64,000 nucleotides of DNA, from positions 86,772,360 to 86,836,359 of the forward strand of contig CM076847.1 in NCBI GenBank assembly GCA_039519185.1, given 5' to 3'. Below the pieces are notes generated by a model. The model saw only the letters and a program-made list of their open reading frames with translations, was not told the DNA's origin and did not search any database. Positions 37,187 to 47,841 of this stretch are shown here, in pieces. The stretch comes from Astragalus membranaceus. Its lineage: Eukaryota; Streptophyta; Magnoliopsida; Fabales; Fabaceae. The stretch's first letter is position 1, and every line of letters starts with the position of its first letter. The position numbers and the translations under genes were made by a program.

Positions 37187-37390
37187 TCATGGATGAGTTG
37201 GATCGGGTTTTGATGGCTTTGCTGGGCCACGTGGAAGAAACTGTAACAAAAGCCCATCAAATTCCTTAAACCTTTGATCATCTTGCAATGGCCTGCAGCC
37301 AGCTCCAAATTGAGAAGAAACGACCAGAATGCATAATATGATCATTAGAACTGTGAAAAGAATCCTCCTCATAGAAAAAGACATGCCCAT
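37187..37390 (-). CDS. Small secreted peptide precursor, copy 1
   Basis: A 67-residue, intronless frame. Residues 1-30 form a basic start followed by a hydrophobic core (ILFTVLMIILCILVV), a signal peptide. A short spacer with CRPLQDD and an acidic region follow, then a conserved C-terminus LLLQFLPRGPAKPSKPDPTHP (about 47-67, shown only in part as the key motif LPRGPxKPSxPDP). The layout (secretion signal, variable spacer, conserved Pro/Ser-rich end of about 15-20 residues) is that of post-translationally processed plant signalling peptides, broadly like IDA- or PIP-type precursors. The exact family is not certain. A paralogue with the same layout lies at 50996-51193. Upstream are a TATA box and three TTGAC motifs at the same distances as in the paralogue. 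The ATG is supported by alignment with the paralogue (MGMSFS / MGMAFS). Confidence 0.85.
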   Translation of the reverse strand: MGMSFSMRRILFTVLMIILCILVVSSQFGAGCRPLQDDQRFKEFDGLLLQFLPRGPAKPSKPDPTHP

Positions 37391-37542
37391 GTTCTTTATG
37401 TAGTGTAATTGATTATTTTGGATGAAATAATTAAAAATGCTCTTTCTTCTTTTATCTCTTGATAGCTACGGACTAATTTTTTTTTCTTTTTTTTGCTTGG
37501 CTTATAGAACTGATATTGGTAATTTGAGGTGGGTTGGTGGCG

Positions 37543-37663
37543 TATTTATAGTGAAAGAGAGGTGCTAGCTTTGTACTTGACCGGTACCGAAAGTGGTTTT
37601 TGAAACTCGTTTAGCTTGACTCAGCAATTAGATGGAATATATGGTTTGAACTTGAAAGTTGAC
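37543..37663 (-). promoter_or_regulatory. Promoter of peptide copy 1: TATA box and W-box cluster
   Basis: TATAAATA on the minus strand at 37550-37543 lies about 155 bp before the ATG. TTGAC cores (W box, bound by WRKY factors) lie at 37577-37581, 37616-37620 and 37659-37663, i.e. 187, 226 and 269 bp upstream. The same three cores lie 188, 236 and 277 bp upstream of the paralogue. Conservation of the cluster suggests real function, perhaps stress or elicitor induction. Confidence 0.6.
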
Positions 37664-38866
37664 AATTGAATGAATCAAAGTTTAAAAATACAGCGCCTTG
37701 GCCACCAAATTAAACATCAAAACTAGTATTGTGATTTGTGATTGTAAGATAAGTTAAACGCAAGCAATGAAGTATGTTACCTTAAAAAGAAAGTAAACAC
37801 AAGCAACAATGCCATTATTTGTGTTAATTAGACACATATATGGCGACAATGGTTTATTCCACAAAGACGAATGGTAAAGGAAATGGAAATAAAAATATAA
37901 TTAATTTATAGTTTCCCGTTGAAAACAAATCCCTTTTCTTCGTTTGAAAAGGACTTCTGGTTAGTTGATTTGTAAACTAATTAAGACAAAGTCAAAAGGA
38001 CTAATTATGGTCCATGTCTTATTAAACAATCGATATATTGAATCACACAAAGCACAGTATCATGCAGCGTAATTCACATATTTGACACTATTTTACAATT
38101 GGGTTTCCAATGAATATATATCACATAAAAATAAATATTATAATTAAACGTTTGACAGTAAAAAAAATATTATTGTTAAATATACGTACTTATGCATCGT
38201 AAATTGATTCCTCTTTGTGTATTGCTAAGTTGTTCATAAGAAAAAACACCTTGATGAAGAAGATTTTGATAGTTTGCCTATAGGTATTGTTCTGTAACTC
38301 GCAGTGCTGGGTAGGCTGCAGTTGGTAGGTCACCTGCTGTCTGGCCGGAGGTTAGTGCGAGCCCGGAAGGGGTACCTGCGAAGCCACTCCGACGCTCAAG
38401 TCAGTATTGAGAATAGATGAGTGATTTAGCTAAGAATGAGAATGTACTTTATTATGGCAATCTGAGCCAGTATTTACTAGGAATTGTGCTCGTTGTGAGC
38501 CGTCGGATCGATAGAGTGAATCTGAGCCATCCAAGTACGAGAGTCATAGGTAGGCTTGTATATTGTGGATATGGATCAAAGTAATTGAGTCAATCCATTC
38601 GGAACAGACAACAGGTATATAAGACAATTTTTGTTTTCAATGATAAGTAAAGAACACAACAAAACTGAGAGCCACTTTTAACCCAAAAATACACAAAAGC
38701 TTAACGAAAATGCGCACAATTTTTGCAGTGAAAGATTTAATAAAAGAAATCACTTTACGAGTAGCAAAATTTTCTCATAATAAATCAAAACTGATGCAAA
38801 ACATAAATACAGAACTGTTAATTTGATTAAACCCCTAAGCTGCAATGCACCTTGTCAAGTAATAGT
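37664..38866. other. Intergenic stretch with an unclassified repeat
   Basis: AT-rich to about 38270, then a GC-richer block (38300-38620) containing CCTGCGAAGCCACTCCGACG, CTCAAGTCAG and two GTGAATCTGAGCC-like phrases. I recall similar phrases in plant retroelements but cannot name the family. No coding region is supported. Confidence 0.35.
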
Positions 38867-39095
38867 TGTTGGTGCGCAAAAGCGTTTGTTTAGCAAAAGC
38901 TTAGTGTTTCATTTCATTGAATCAATGTATATAGTACAGCATAGGGGGGGATCCAGACTACTGAACAGTGAACAATACTAACTGATACAGAAGTATACAT
39001 TTGGGCTAACACACTTGGGCCAGAACAACAACTATATATGGCCCAATTATCTAACAAATTCCTCCCTTAAACTAAATTCTATGAGCAATTCTAGT

Positions 39096-40907
39096 TTACA
39101 AACAATAACACAAAAGACAGAAAAAATACAGACAGCAGTAACATAGTAGTAACATGTTTACACAAGTAGCAGCAGCAGCTATGATCACATCTTCTTCATT
39201 CCCAGCTCCCCTCTCAGCTTCAGAAAAGTTTCTGATTTCAGTGGCTTTGTCATAACATCTGCCACTTGATCTTCTGACTTGCAATGTATTAGATCAGTCA
39301 CTCCCTCCTTCACTAGGTTCCTTAGGAAATGGAACCTATAACATCAATGTGTTTACTGCGACCATGAAGCACTGGATTCTTAGACAGTTTTATAGTGGAG
39401 CTGTTATCACAATGTACCAGCAAATGGCTCCTGATCCTAATAGAAAGACATAGCCAGATGTTGATTTCCTGTCATCAACTTACCTGCATAATCACTGTCT
39501 GCGTAGACAGTGAATTCTCTTTCTCCACAGTTGCTATAGTGAATGCCCAGGTCAAGTGTTCCCTGCAGGTATCTGAGGATTCTTTTAGCTGCTTGAAGGT
39601 GTAGTTCAGTAGGCCTATCCATGTATCTGCTAATCAAGGACACAACAAACATTAAATCTGGTCTAGTTGCTGTTAAGCACATCAGGCACCCAACTATATG
39701 CTTGAAGTCAGTTGCATCAACTATCTTTCCATCTCCTTCTCTTGACAGTTCTGAACCTGGAACTATAGGGCTCTGGACAGGTTTGTAGGTGCTCATTCCA
39801 AACCTGTCCAAAATTTCTCTTGCATACCTAGCCCGTGTTATGGAAATTCCTGAGGTGCTTTGCTTCACTTACACTCCTAGGAAGTGATTCATCCTTCCCA
39901 GGTCAGTCATATCAAAATTTTGCTTCATAAAAGACTTGAACTCATCAAACAACTGCTTGTTAGTTCCAGTAAATATCAGATCGTCTACATAGAGACTCAC
40001 AATTAGCAGGTTGTCTTCTCTTTTCTTAGCATACAGGGTATGCTCTGAAGGGCATTTTAGAAACCCTTCCTTTGCAAAGTAGGAGTCAATCTTGTTGTAC
40101 CAAGCCCTTGGGGCTTGTTTCAGCCTGTATAGAGCTTTGTGAAGCTTATATACTTTCTGTTCCTTCCTCCTTTTGAGGCAGCCAAGTGGTTGATCAATGA
40201 ACACAGTTTCCTTCAGCTCTCCATGCAGAAAAGCACTTTTTACATCAAGCTGATAGACACACTAGCCCTTTAAAGCAGCCACTGCTAATACAGTTCTTAT
40301 GGTCTCCCATCGAGCAATTGGTGCAAAGACTTCTCTATAGTCAATGCCATGTTGCTGAGAGAAGCCATTTGCAACCGGTCCTTGCTTTGTGTTTCTCAAT
40401 TTCTCCTTTCTCATTTAACTTTGTTTTAAACACTCATTTCACACCAATCCGTTTTGCATCATGTGGGAAGTGTGTAAGTTCCCAAAGTACCATTTTTCTC
40501 TATTGATTCTATTTCAAGGTCCATATCCTTTCTCCACTTTTCACTATTTACAACATCCTCAAAGGTAAGAGGGTCATCAGCTTGGGTGATCACTGCAAGG
40601 CTGAAATCTTCAGGTCTCGTAAAATGTGACATCTCAGGCCTGTGAAGCACCTTGATTCACTAGCATCCAACTTACACAACAGTTGTAGCCCTTCACACCC
40701 TTTGGATAACCTATGAAAATACACTTCACAACCCTAGCCTCAAGCTTATCTTGTCTAACCTAAGCAAACACCAAAGCCCCAAAAGAGTAGTCATCTAATT
40801 TCTCATTCCAGACTTCCATCAATGTCTTGAAGTTCAAATTTCGGAGAAGGACATCAGTTAATCAAATACATTGTAGCACTTGTAGCTTCACCCTAGAAAC
40901 TCTTAAG
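39096..40907 (-). pseudogene. Copia reverse transcriptase and RNase H remnant
   Basis: Reading down the minus strand: an integrase C-terminal piece (GYPKGVKG-like region near 40700), an RT start with IEKNGTL near 40500, and YRLKQAPRAWYNKI near 40100. The YVDD motif sits near 39995, followed by LISRYMDRPTELHLQAAKRI near 39620 and the RNase H start YADSDYAG near 39485. The polyprotein end appears near 39250, with KPL...FLKLRGELGMKK. At least three frame breaks and a deletion in RNase H (after 39437) rule out function. Confidence 0.85.
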
Positions 40908-41239
40908 CCAGGGTGTCAAAATGATCTATTTGTCCATCGGATATCAGGTCCGTCATAACAAAATCCATCTAATCCGTCTATTACAAAAAATAATAATATT
41001 AATGGATTGGATTGAATCCATCCACTTATTTTGTGGATGGTTGTGATCATCAATTATATTTTTTAAATCCATTGGATAACAACAACTATAAAATCAAAAT
41101 CCATTAAATAATTATAAAAAATAATTTTTTTCACCAAAAAAATATTTTTAAAAATACATTTCAGTTTTTTTAAAAAGAAATTTCCAGAAAATAAATTTAT
41201 TTTTGTTGACAAAAGAAAATAAATTTATGCACCCCTACA
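40908..41239. mobile_element. hAT-type MITE inside the copia remnant
   Basis: Eight-base direct repeats CTCTTAAG (40900-40907) and GTCTTAAG (41240-41247), 7 of 8 identical, flank a 332-bp block. The block begins CCAGGGTGTCAAAATG and ends TGCACCCCTACA, so the ends are only partly complementary. The sequence at 45098-45107 (CTCTTAAGCA) is an uninterrupted version of the same site, which confirms the insertion and its target. Confidence 0.7.
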
Positions 41240-41370
41240 GTCTTAAGCAATTTGGTTCCCATCATATACCTCACTCTCTCCAATATAGTTATATTCATGC
41301 ATGAACAATACTATTAGAGGCATCAATAATATATAAACCAAGTTTCTCAATTCCCTTAGCCTTAGGTATT

Positions 41371-41674
41371 ATCTGTAACACCCTAGTATTTCTAACAAAT
41401 AGAAATACTAAGATATACAGTTTAGCATACATCAGAGAATAATTTCTTGTTCATCAGATATTGAACAATACTAAGTACTCTTGATAAATAATATCAAAGA
41501 GTCACACATTTCTCAAGTACTTCAAAATATAATAATATTTCAAGTACTTATAGTCTTAGGTCTTCATAAATTTGACATTTACCTAATGTTCAATATCCAA
41601 AAACATAGAAATAGCGGAAACTGATTTTACAACTTTACATAAATTCAAGTCATCAAGTCGAGATACAAGGACAC
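41371..41674. repeat. LTR-like fragment of another retroelement
   Basis: It starts TGTAACACCCTAG and has an inverted phrase AGTATTTCTA/TAGAAATACT, then AT-rich DNA to ATCAAGTCGAGATACAAGG. TGTAACACCC starts are common to gypsy-type LTRs. It lies between the two copies of the copia integrase segment and has no matching end. Confidence 0.4.
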
Positions 41675-42084
41675 CTCACTCTCTTCAATATAGTCATATT
41701 CATGCACTCAGCTAGTGTTATTTCCTTATTGGTAGAAGACTCCACCTCAAATTGAGCTTTCTTTTTCATTGTTTTGGTGATGCTTCCTTCCACGCCTTTG
41801 CACGTCATTCTCATTCATGCCTCGTAAAATGTGACATCTCGACTTATGAAGCACCTCGATTCTCTAGCATCCAACTTACACAACTTTTAGCCTTTCACAC
41901 CCTCTGGATAACCAATGAAGATATTCTATCACAACCCTAGCCTCAAGCTTATCTTGTCTAACCTAAGCAAACACCAAAGCCCCAAAATATCCTCAAATAA
42001 GAGTAGTCATCTAATTTTTCATTCCAGACTTCCATCAATGTCTTGAATTTCAAAGTCGGAGAAGGACATCGGTTAATCAAATAC
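41675..42084 (-). pseudogene. Second copy of the copia integrase segment, left part
   Basis: It matches 40610-40870 closely, with a few indels (for example an extra TATCCTCAAAT near 41986). The match continues after interruptions at 45060-45237 and 50357 onwards. It is a segmental duplication of dead copia DNA, not a gene. Confidence 0.7.
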
Positions 42085-42461
42085 TGTGAAAACTTGAGAT
42101 TCATCTCCATAGAAAATATGCTGAGATTCTCATAGAAACAAAAGGAGTGAAAAACTGATTCTCATTCATTGAATATGAAACGGCTATAGCAGATCAGTAT
42201 ATATACACAGTTATCCTAACTTAAATGTTAACAAAAACAAAACTAATCCTAACTTATTCAATCGAAGCTACAAGAAGAGTGATAACTTACAAAGGGCAAA
42301 AGGAAACCCTAAAACTAAAAGCTGAAAGAGTAAAGTGATAAATGAAAGTGAGCTGAAGTAGATGCCTTAGTTATCTTTGGTCTTCCTGATGACTTGGCAA
42401 AGTCAACTCTGCTGAGTTGGCAATTTTACTTTGACCATCAGTTTGACAGTGAATTGTAACA
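42085..42461 (-). repeat. 3' LTR of the truncated copia element
   Basis: TG and CA ends on the minus strand, with TATA-like ATATATACTGATC near 42205. No 5' partner is present in the window. Confidence 0.75.
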
Positions 42462-45059
42462 TCCTCCCTTAAGCTGGAATAGATGTCAACCATTCCAAGC
42501 TTAGATTGTAATGTAGAGAAAGGACCAGGGTTGAGAGACTTTGTCAATAAATCAACAATTTGTTCCTTTGAGGGTATAGGCAGTAGATGCAGTGTTCCAT
42601 TTCTTATTTTGTCATGCACAACATGACAATCTATCTCAATGTGTTTGGTTCTCTCATAGAATACTGGGTTTGCAGCTATGTGCAAAGCTGATTTGTTGTC
42701 ACAGTATATAATTGCAGGTGAGGAATGTTGAATTCTAAGATCTTGCAATAAGAACAGTAACCATTGTGCTTCACAGGTTGCTAGAGCCAGAGCTTTATAT
42801 TCTGCCTCAGAATATGAACGAGAGACAGCACTTTGTTTCTTGCTTTTCCATGAGATGAGTGAGGATCCAAGGAAGAAGCAGAAACATGTTGTTGATCTTC
42901 TGGTATCTGGACAAGTCCCCCAATCTGAATAGTATCCCTTTAGGCCAAGAGGTGAATCTATCTTGAAGAACAATCCTTGCCCTGGGTGATTTTTGATGAA
43001 TTTCAAAACTCTCATGGCTACCAGCATGTGAATATCAGTGGGTTTGTCAATAAATTGGCTTAATTTTCCCACTGCATAAGATATCTCAGGTCTGGAATGA
43101 GTCAAATACAGCAATCTGCCAATCAGTCTTCTATATATATACAGCAGGATCACTAACAAGTTGTCCCAAGCTTTTGTGCAATTGTAAACCTGGTTCCATG
43201 GGAGTGGAACATGGCTTGGTGCCAAGGAGACCAGTTTCTTCCAACAGATCTAGGGCATACTTTCTTTGACATTGAGATATGCCTTCTTTGTTTCTTGCTA
43301 CTTCAAAGCCCAGAAAGTATTTTAGATCCCCTAGATCCATGATGCTAAATTTTTCATCCAATAACATTTTAACTCTGTTGATTTCTTTTGCATCAGTACC
43401 TGCCAAGACTAAGTCATCCACATAAACAAGTATGCATGGTTGTGAAACCAGTGATGGAATCTTTTGTGTATAGAGAGTAATCAGACTTTGATTGAGTGTA
43501 TCCTATCCCTATCAGTGTCTCAGTTAACTTGGCATTCCATTGTCTGTTTGCTTGCTTCAATCCATACAAAGGTCTTTGTAGTTTACACACCAGATTTGGT
43601 TGATCTAAGATGAGACCAGGTGGAGGCTTCATGTAAACTTCTTCATCAAGGTCCCCATGAAGGAAGGCAGTATTGGCATCTAATTGACACAGATGCCAAT
43701 TCTGACTTGCTGCAGTAGCAAGAAGCAACCTGATTATGCTCATTTTTACCACTGGGCTAAAGGTTTCTAGGTAATCAATTCCTTCAGTTTGAGTGAAACC
43801 CTTAGCGAACAGTCTTGCCTTGTGCCTTTCAATAGATCCATCAGCATGTAACTTGAGTTTAAAAACCCATTTACATCCAATGGCATGTTTGTTTTTAGAG
43901 AGAGAGGAACAATTTTCCAGGTCATAGTTTTCATTAGAGCATCCATTTCAGCCATGACAGCACTCTTCCAATGATTATCACACATTGCTTCCTCGTATGT
44001 ATTTGGTTCAGTGAAGGAGGATAGGTTCAATGTATATCGTTTGTGGGATGGTGAGAGACTGTCATAGCAAATAACATTAGAAATGGGATATAGGTGACCT
44101 TCAGATTGGGATGTTGAGATTGGTGAGGTAGATTCATGGATTGTATCCTTGAGGAGGGAGCAGTGGTATTCTTGAAGGTAAGATGGTTGTTGTCTGATTC
44201 TGGTGGATCTTCTAAGAGTTTCTGGTTCAATTTGATTTGGGGTATTTTCAGGTTGGTTGGGAATTTGATTGGTATCATTTGTGAATGTGCTTTGATCTGT
44301 GACAGTAGGTGAGTGATTGGGGTCTGTTTCAGGGAAGTTTTCTGAATGTGGATGCAGAGTGTGTGCAGGGCTATTGTCTGGGATTTGGGTGTTATTTGCA
44401 GTAGTAGTACTAGCAGGGATATTGTTTTGGCTATCTATGTGGTAGTTATCAAAATAGGGTATGGAGCTCTCAAAAATATGACTAGATATATCACTGTGAG
44501 AGGAGTTATCTTTATTCAAAACAATTCTATAGGGAAAAATGTGTTCAAAAAATTTTACATCCCTAGATAAGAAGATTTCTCTAGAGTGCAAATCAAATAA
44601 CAAGTGCCCTTTTACACCATGGTTGAAACCTAGATAAATGCATTTTCTAGACCTAGGATCTAATTTCTTTCTATTGGCTTGCAAAACATGGACAACCAAA
44701 TACTTTTAAGTTGTCCAAGTTGGGAATGTGATCAAACATAATTTGAAAAGGAGTCTTTTGAGATAAGAACTTAGATGACAATCTGTTTATTATGTGCACT
44801 GCTTGGCTAACAGCATGTGCCCAAAAAAATTTGGGCAATTTTGCTTGAAAAATCAGGGCTCTTGCACTATTTAAAACGTGTTGGTGCTTCCTTTCAACAA
44901 TGCCATTTTGTTGAGGAGTGCCAACACAAGAGGTTTGATGAATAATGCCCTTTTCTTGATAAAAATGTTTAAGTAAAAACTCACTGCCATTATATTATCA
45001 GTTCTTATGCATGTTATCTTGACATTGAATTGTGTATCAACTAAAGATACGCCTCTTAA
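42371..45059 (-). pseudogene. Copia integrase-RT-RNase H polyprotein, frameshifted
   Basis: Going down the minus strand: an integrase piece with CIRTDN near 45010, and the integrase C-terminal SRKCIYLGFNHGVKGHLLFD near 44640. A Ser/Thr/Pro/Asn-rich linker follows. RT includes LDANTAFLHGDLDEEVYMKP near 43680, a DDLVLAGTD motif near 43410, and DPAVYRRLIGRLLYLTHSRP-type sequence near 43120. RNase H follows with SRSYSEAEYKAL near 42830 and YCDNKSALHIAANP near 42700. Frame breaks occur near 43130, 43410, 43770 and 44700-44870. It is not functional. Confidence 0.88.
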
Positions 45060-45495
45060 AATCAAATACATTGTAGCACTTGTAGCTTCACCCTATAAAC
45101 TCTTAAGCAATTTGGTTCCCATCATACACCCCACTCTCTTCAATATATAGTCATATTCATGCACTCAGCTAGTCCATTTTGTTAAGATCCTTGTCACTAT
45201 AACAGTTTTAAACTAGCTACCGATGCATGAACAATGAATACTATTCGTGGCGGACCCAGCTACAAGTGAGGGGGTTCAATTGACACCCCTGAAAAAAAAA
45301 TTCTGCTTACCACCCTATAGAATTTTTTTTGACACCCCTGAATATTTTAAATTGCACCAATTAATAGCCCAAATTTTGCTCCTATTTGCACCAAATACCC
45401 AAACTTCACTTACCCAAACACACACTCTCTCGCAAAAGGCAAAACACGCACGCAGTGGCAACAAAAACGCACAACACGTGACACAGCGTTCTTCG

Positions 45496-47009
45496 TAGAG
45501 CCGTCAAAATGAGCCCAACCCGACGGGCTAGCCCAACCCGCCCGACAAAATAAGTGATTTGGGCCGGCCCAACCCGCCCGATAAAAAATTGTAGCCAGGC
45601 CCGAACCCGCCCGGAAATTTATCAGCCCGTCATGGGCTGGGCTAGCCCGCTGGCCCGACAATTTAAAAAAAATAGTGTAATTACATTTTTTAAAAAATCT
45701 GACCCAGTATTTTAAAAAAAAAATTGGCCCAGCCCAATTTGATTTGGCCCACCTTTTCCTAAACCTAAAAACTAAAAAGTAACAGTTTCAGATTCACGAT
45801 TCCAATCCATCCATCGCGTTTCAGTTTCAGTCTTTCAAAGGCTTCACGGCTTCACCCACCTTTCTCGTTTCAGTTTCAGCGCTGTTCTACTTCTTCAGAT
45901 TCACGATTCACGCATCCTCCTTTCTCGTTTCAGCGCTGTTCTTCAGTTCTTCTTCTCTCCATCGCGTTTGCAGCTGCCGTTATGGCACGTTCTCCACGTC
46001 CTCCACGTCCTCCGCCGCATCCTCCATCCCCACAACCACAACCACATGTACGATTCACAGTATTAACTTTTCAGGTTTTTCCGGTGAAATGAATTGAGTT
46101 GCTTTTCTCAACAACTAAAAAACATATTAGATGATTTAAGTGTCCAACCACATGTTAAAATAATTCGGCCTTCGATAACTCTCAATTCATCACGTTTTTT
46201 GTATCATTAATTATTCTGATGTGCTTATAACGCTTCATAATTTTTCATCAATTTATTGTTCCCCTCCTCAGGTCAATTATGGTTCCAAACGTAAGTTGAA
46301 TTCATTTTGACATTACAACACACAAAATTCTTACTCATGCTTTAAAAGACATTTGAAAAATATGTGAAGGAAAATTGTAGATTTAGAGAATGAAGTATAC
46401 AAAGAATGGGTAACAATTAATGCTGTCATGAAGTTGCATATACAACATAAACATAAAGATTGATATTGAGCTATTAGTGCTCTCTTTTGTGCCTGAGAAT
46501 TTTGGCTATCGTAACAAATATCCTCCACGTCCTCCGCCGCATCCTCCATCCTCTGGTTTATGTGGCTAAGAATTGCTCATATGCCAACATATAATGGAAT
46601 AAACTATATATTGTTGGAATAGGCAAAAACCAGAAGCAACAGATATAAATAATCTTGCATATGAACTCAGGATTCTCTTTATAAATTGGTTTACAATATT
46701 TTTTAAGAGATTTGACTTCTATAACAAAACAGTGAGCATTAAGTGTCGGCATATATTCAAGAGCCCCTTTTATTAGTAGCTTTTATAACAAAACAGTGAG
46801 CATTATTTATTAGTAGCTTTTGCTTTTCTATCTTTCATGTTTTTTTTTGTCTTCTTTCTTGAATTAAAGAGCCCATGGGCCAGCCCAAATGGCCCACATC
46901 CCGCATGGGCTGGTTATTTTTGAGCCCGAATTAAATTGGGCCCAGCCCGCCCGAGCCCGAAATTGTCTTTGGCCCGAATGGGCCCGACCCGCCCGAATTG
47001 ACAGCTCTA
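45496..47009. mobile_element. Non-autonomous hAT element nested in another hAT
   Basis: The ends are TAGAGCCGTCAAAATG (45496) and CGAATTGACAGCTCTA (to 47009). The 8-bp flanks GTTCTTCG (45488-45495) and GTTCTTCT (47010-47017) match at 7 of 8. GGGCC/CCGCCCGA-rich inner ends are typical of this family. The middle (45780-46580) includes CT-rich leader-like DNA and the phrase CCTCCGCCGCATCCTCCATC, which occurs twice (near 46009 and 46529, same orientation). It has no transposase. Confidence 0.8.
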
Positions 47010-47442
47010 GTTCTTCTCTCTCGCGAATCAAGGATTAGCTTCTCTCGCGAAGCCTTCCTCTGCTGCCTTCTCTCTTCTTCTCTCTCGCGCTCGCGAAGCA
47101 ACTTTCTTCTCTCGCTGAAGCAGTGAAGCTTCCTGCATTTGCGAAATGCATCGTCTATCTCAGACTCAGTCTCAAAGTCACAGGCTCACACTCACAGGTA
47201 TGTAATTCTGATTGCAGTGAACCCTATTTTGTTGAAACTTGATTTGGTTGAACCCTATTTTGTTTATAATTTCTGATTTGAATTCTGATTTGGAATGAAT
47301 TTGGTTGAACCCTATTTTGTCTGTCTCTCATGCGACTGAATTTGATTGAATTCTGATTTGGTTGAAACTTGAAATTCTGATTGCAGTGAACCCTATTTTG
47401 TTTATAATTTCTGATTGAATTTCTGAATTTGAGAACCCTATT

Positions 47443-47712
47443 TTGTTTCTAGTTTCTGAACCCTATAATGTGTATCCAGAGGTTTATCTTCTTTTGAAGC
47501 TGGCACTAGTTTTGCCTGTTGCAACAGCAACTGTAGAAAGAGCTTTCTCTACTATGAATATTGTGAAGAATAGGTTGCGTAACCGGATGGGGGATACATG
47601 GATGAACGACTGTCTGGTGACATACATTGAGAGTGATGTATTCAATAAAATTGACTCAGAGCTTATAATTCTACGACTTCAAAATATGAAATCACGTAGA
47701 GGGCAATTATGA
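47443..47712 (+). pseudogene. hAT transposase C-terminal dimerisation domain
   Basis: A frame of about 89 residues contains LALVLPVATATVERAFSTMN, then KNRLRNRMGD and a helical end with YIESDVF. This is the conserved hAT dimerisation pattern (hydrophobic helix, P-x-A-x-x-E-R-x-F-S). Upstream is a CT-rich region and repeated GAACCCTATTTTG phrases, with no zinc-finger or catalytic DDE part. It belongs to the outer hAT element. Confidence 0.85.
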
Positions 47713-47841
47713 AATGTATAATTTATTTATTTATTAAATATATTATAGTTGTTTTTAATTATATTTTTAGCAAATTGTGTATTTAAAAAATTTGACACTC
47801 CTGACCCCGAGGTCCTGGTCCGCCACCGAAACTATTGGAGG

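Larger units (their letters stand above)
38867..41370 (-). mobile_element. Decayed copia element with its 3' LTR
   Basis: On the minus strand an LTR runs from TGTTAGATAATTGGGCC (39057) to GCACCAACA (38867), 191 bp. It is preceded by the purine tract AAGGGAGGAA (about 39067-39058). Further upstream come RNase H, reverse transcriptase and integrase C-terminal fragments with many stops. The integrase part is interrupted by a hAT MITE (40908-41239). A second copy of the integrase part lies at 41675-42084, 45060-45237 and 50357-50480. No 5' LTR was found. Confidence 0.8.
42085..45059 (-). mobile_element. 5'-truncated copia element flanked by a 10-bp direct repeat
   Basis: The 3' LTR (42085-42461, 377 bp; minus strand TGTTACAATTCAC to TTTTCACA) is preceded by the purine tract AAGGGAGGA. 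RNase H, RT and part of integrase lie upstream. The right edge at 45059 falls inside integrase, so the 5' LTR, gag and protease are missing. AATCAAATAC flanks both edges (42075-42084 and 45060-45069). The parallel copy at 40860-40870 has this target only once. Confidence 0.8.
45246..47828 (+). mobile_element. hAT transposon remnant carrying a nested hAT
   Basis: The ends are CGTGGCGGACCCAG (45246-45259) and, reversed, CGGTGGCGGACCAG (47828-47815). The 8-bp flanks ATACTATT (45238-45245) and AAACTATT (47829-47836) are 7 of 8 identical. The uninterrupted relative near 41308-41318 reads AATACTATTAGAGG, which confirms the site. The right part encodes a hAT C-terminal dimerisation domain. The catalytic core is missing, so it is a deletion derivative. 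Confidence 0.8.

Noticed and set aside
37108..37308. Minus-strand 66-residue frame overlapping the first peptide gene
   Set aside because: It is out of frame with the conserved signal peptide and C-terminal motif shared by the paralogue.
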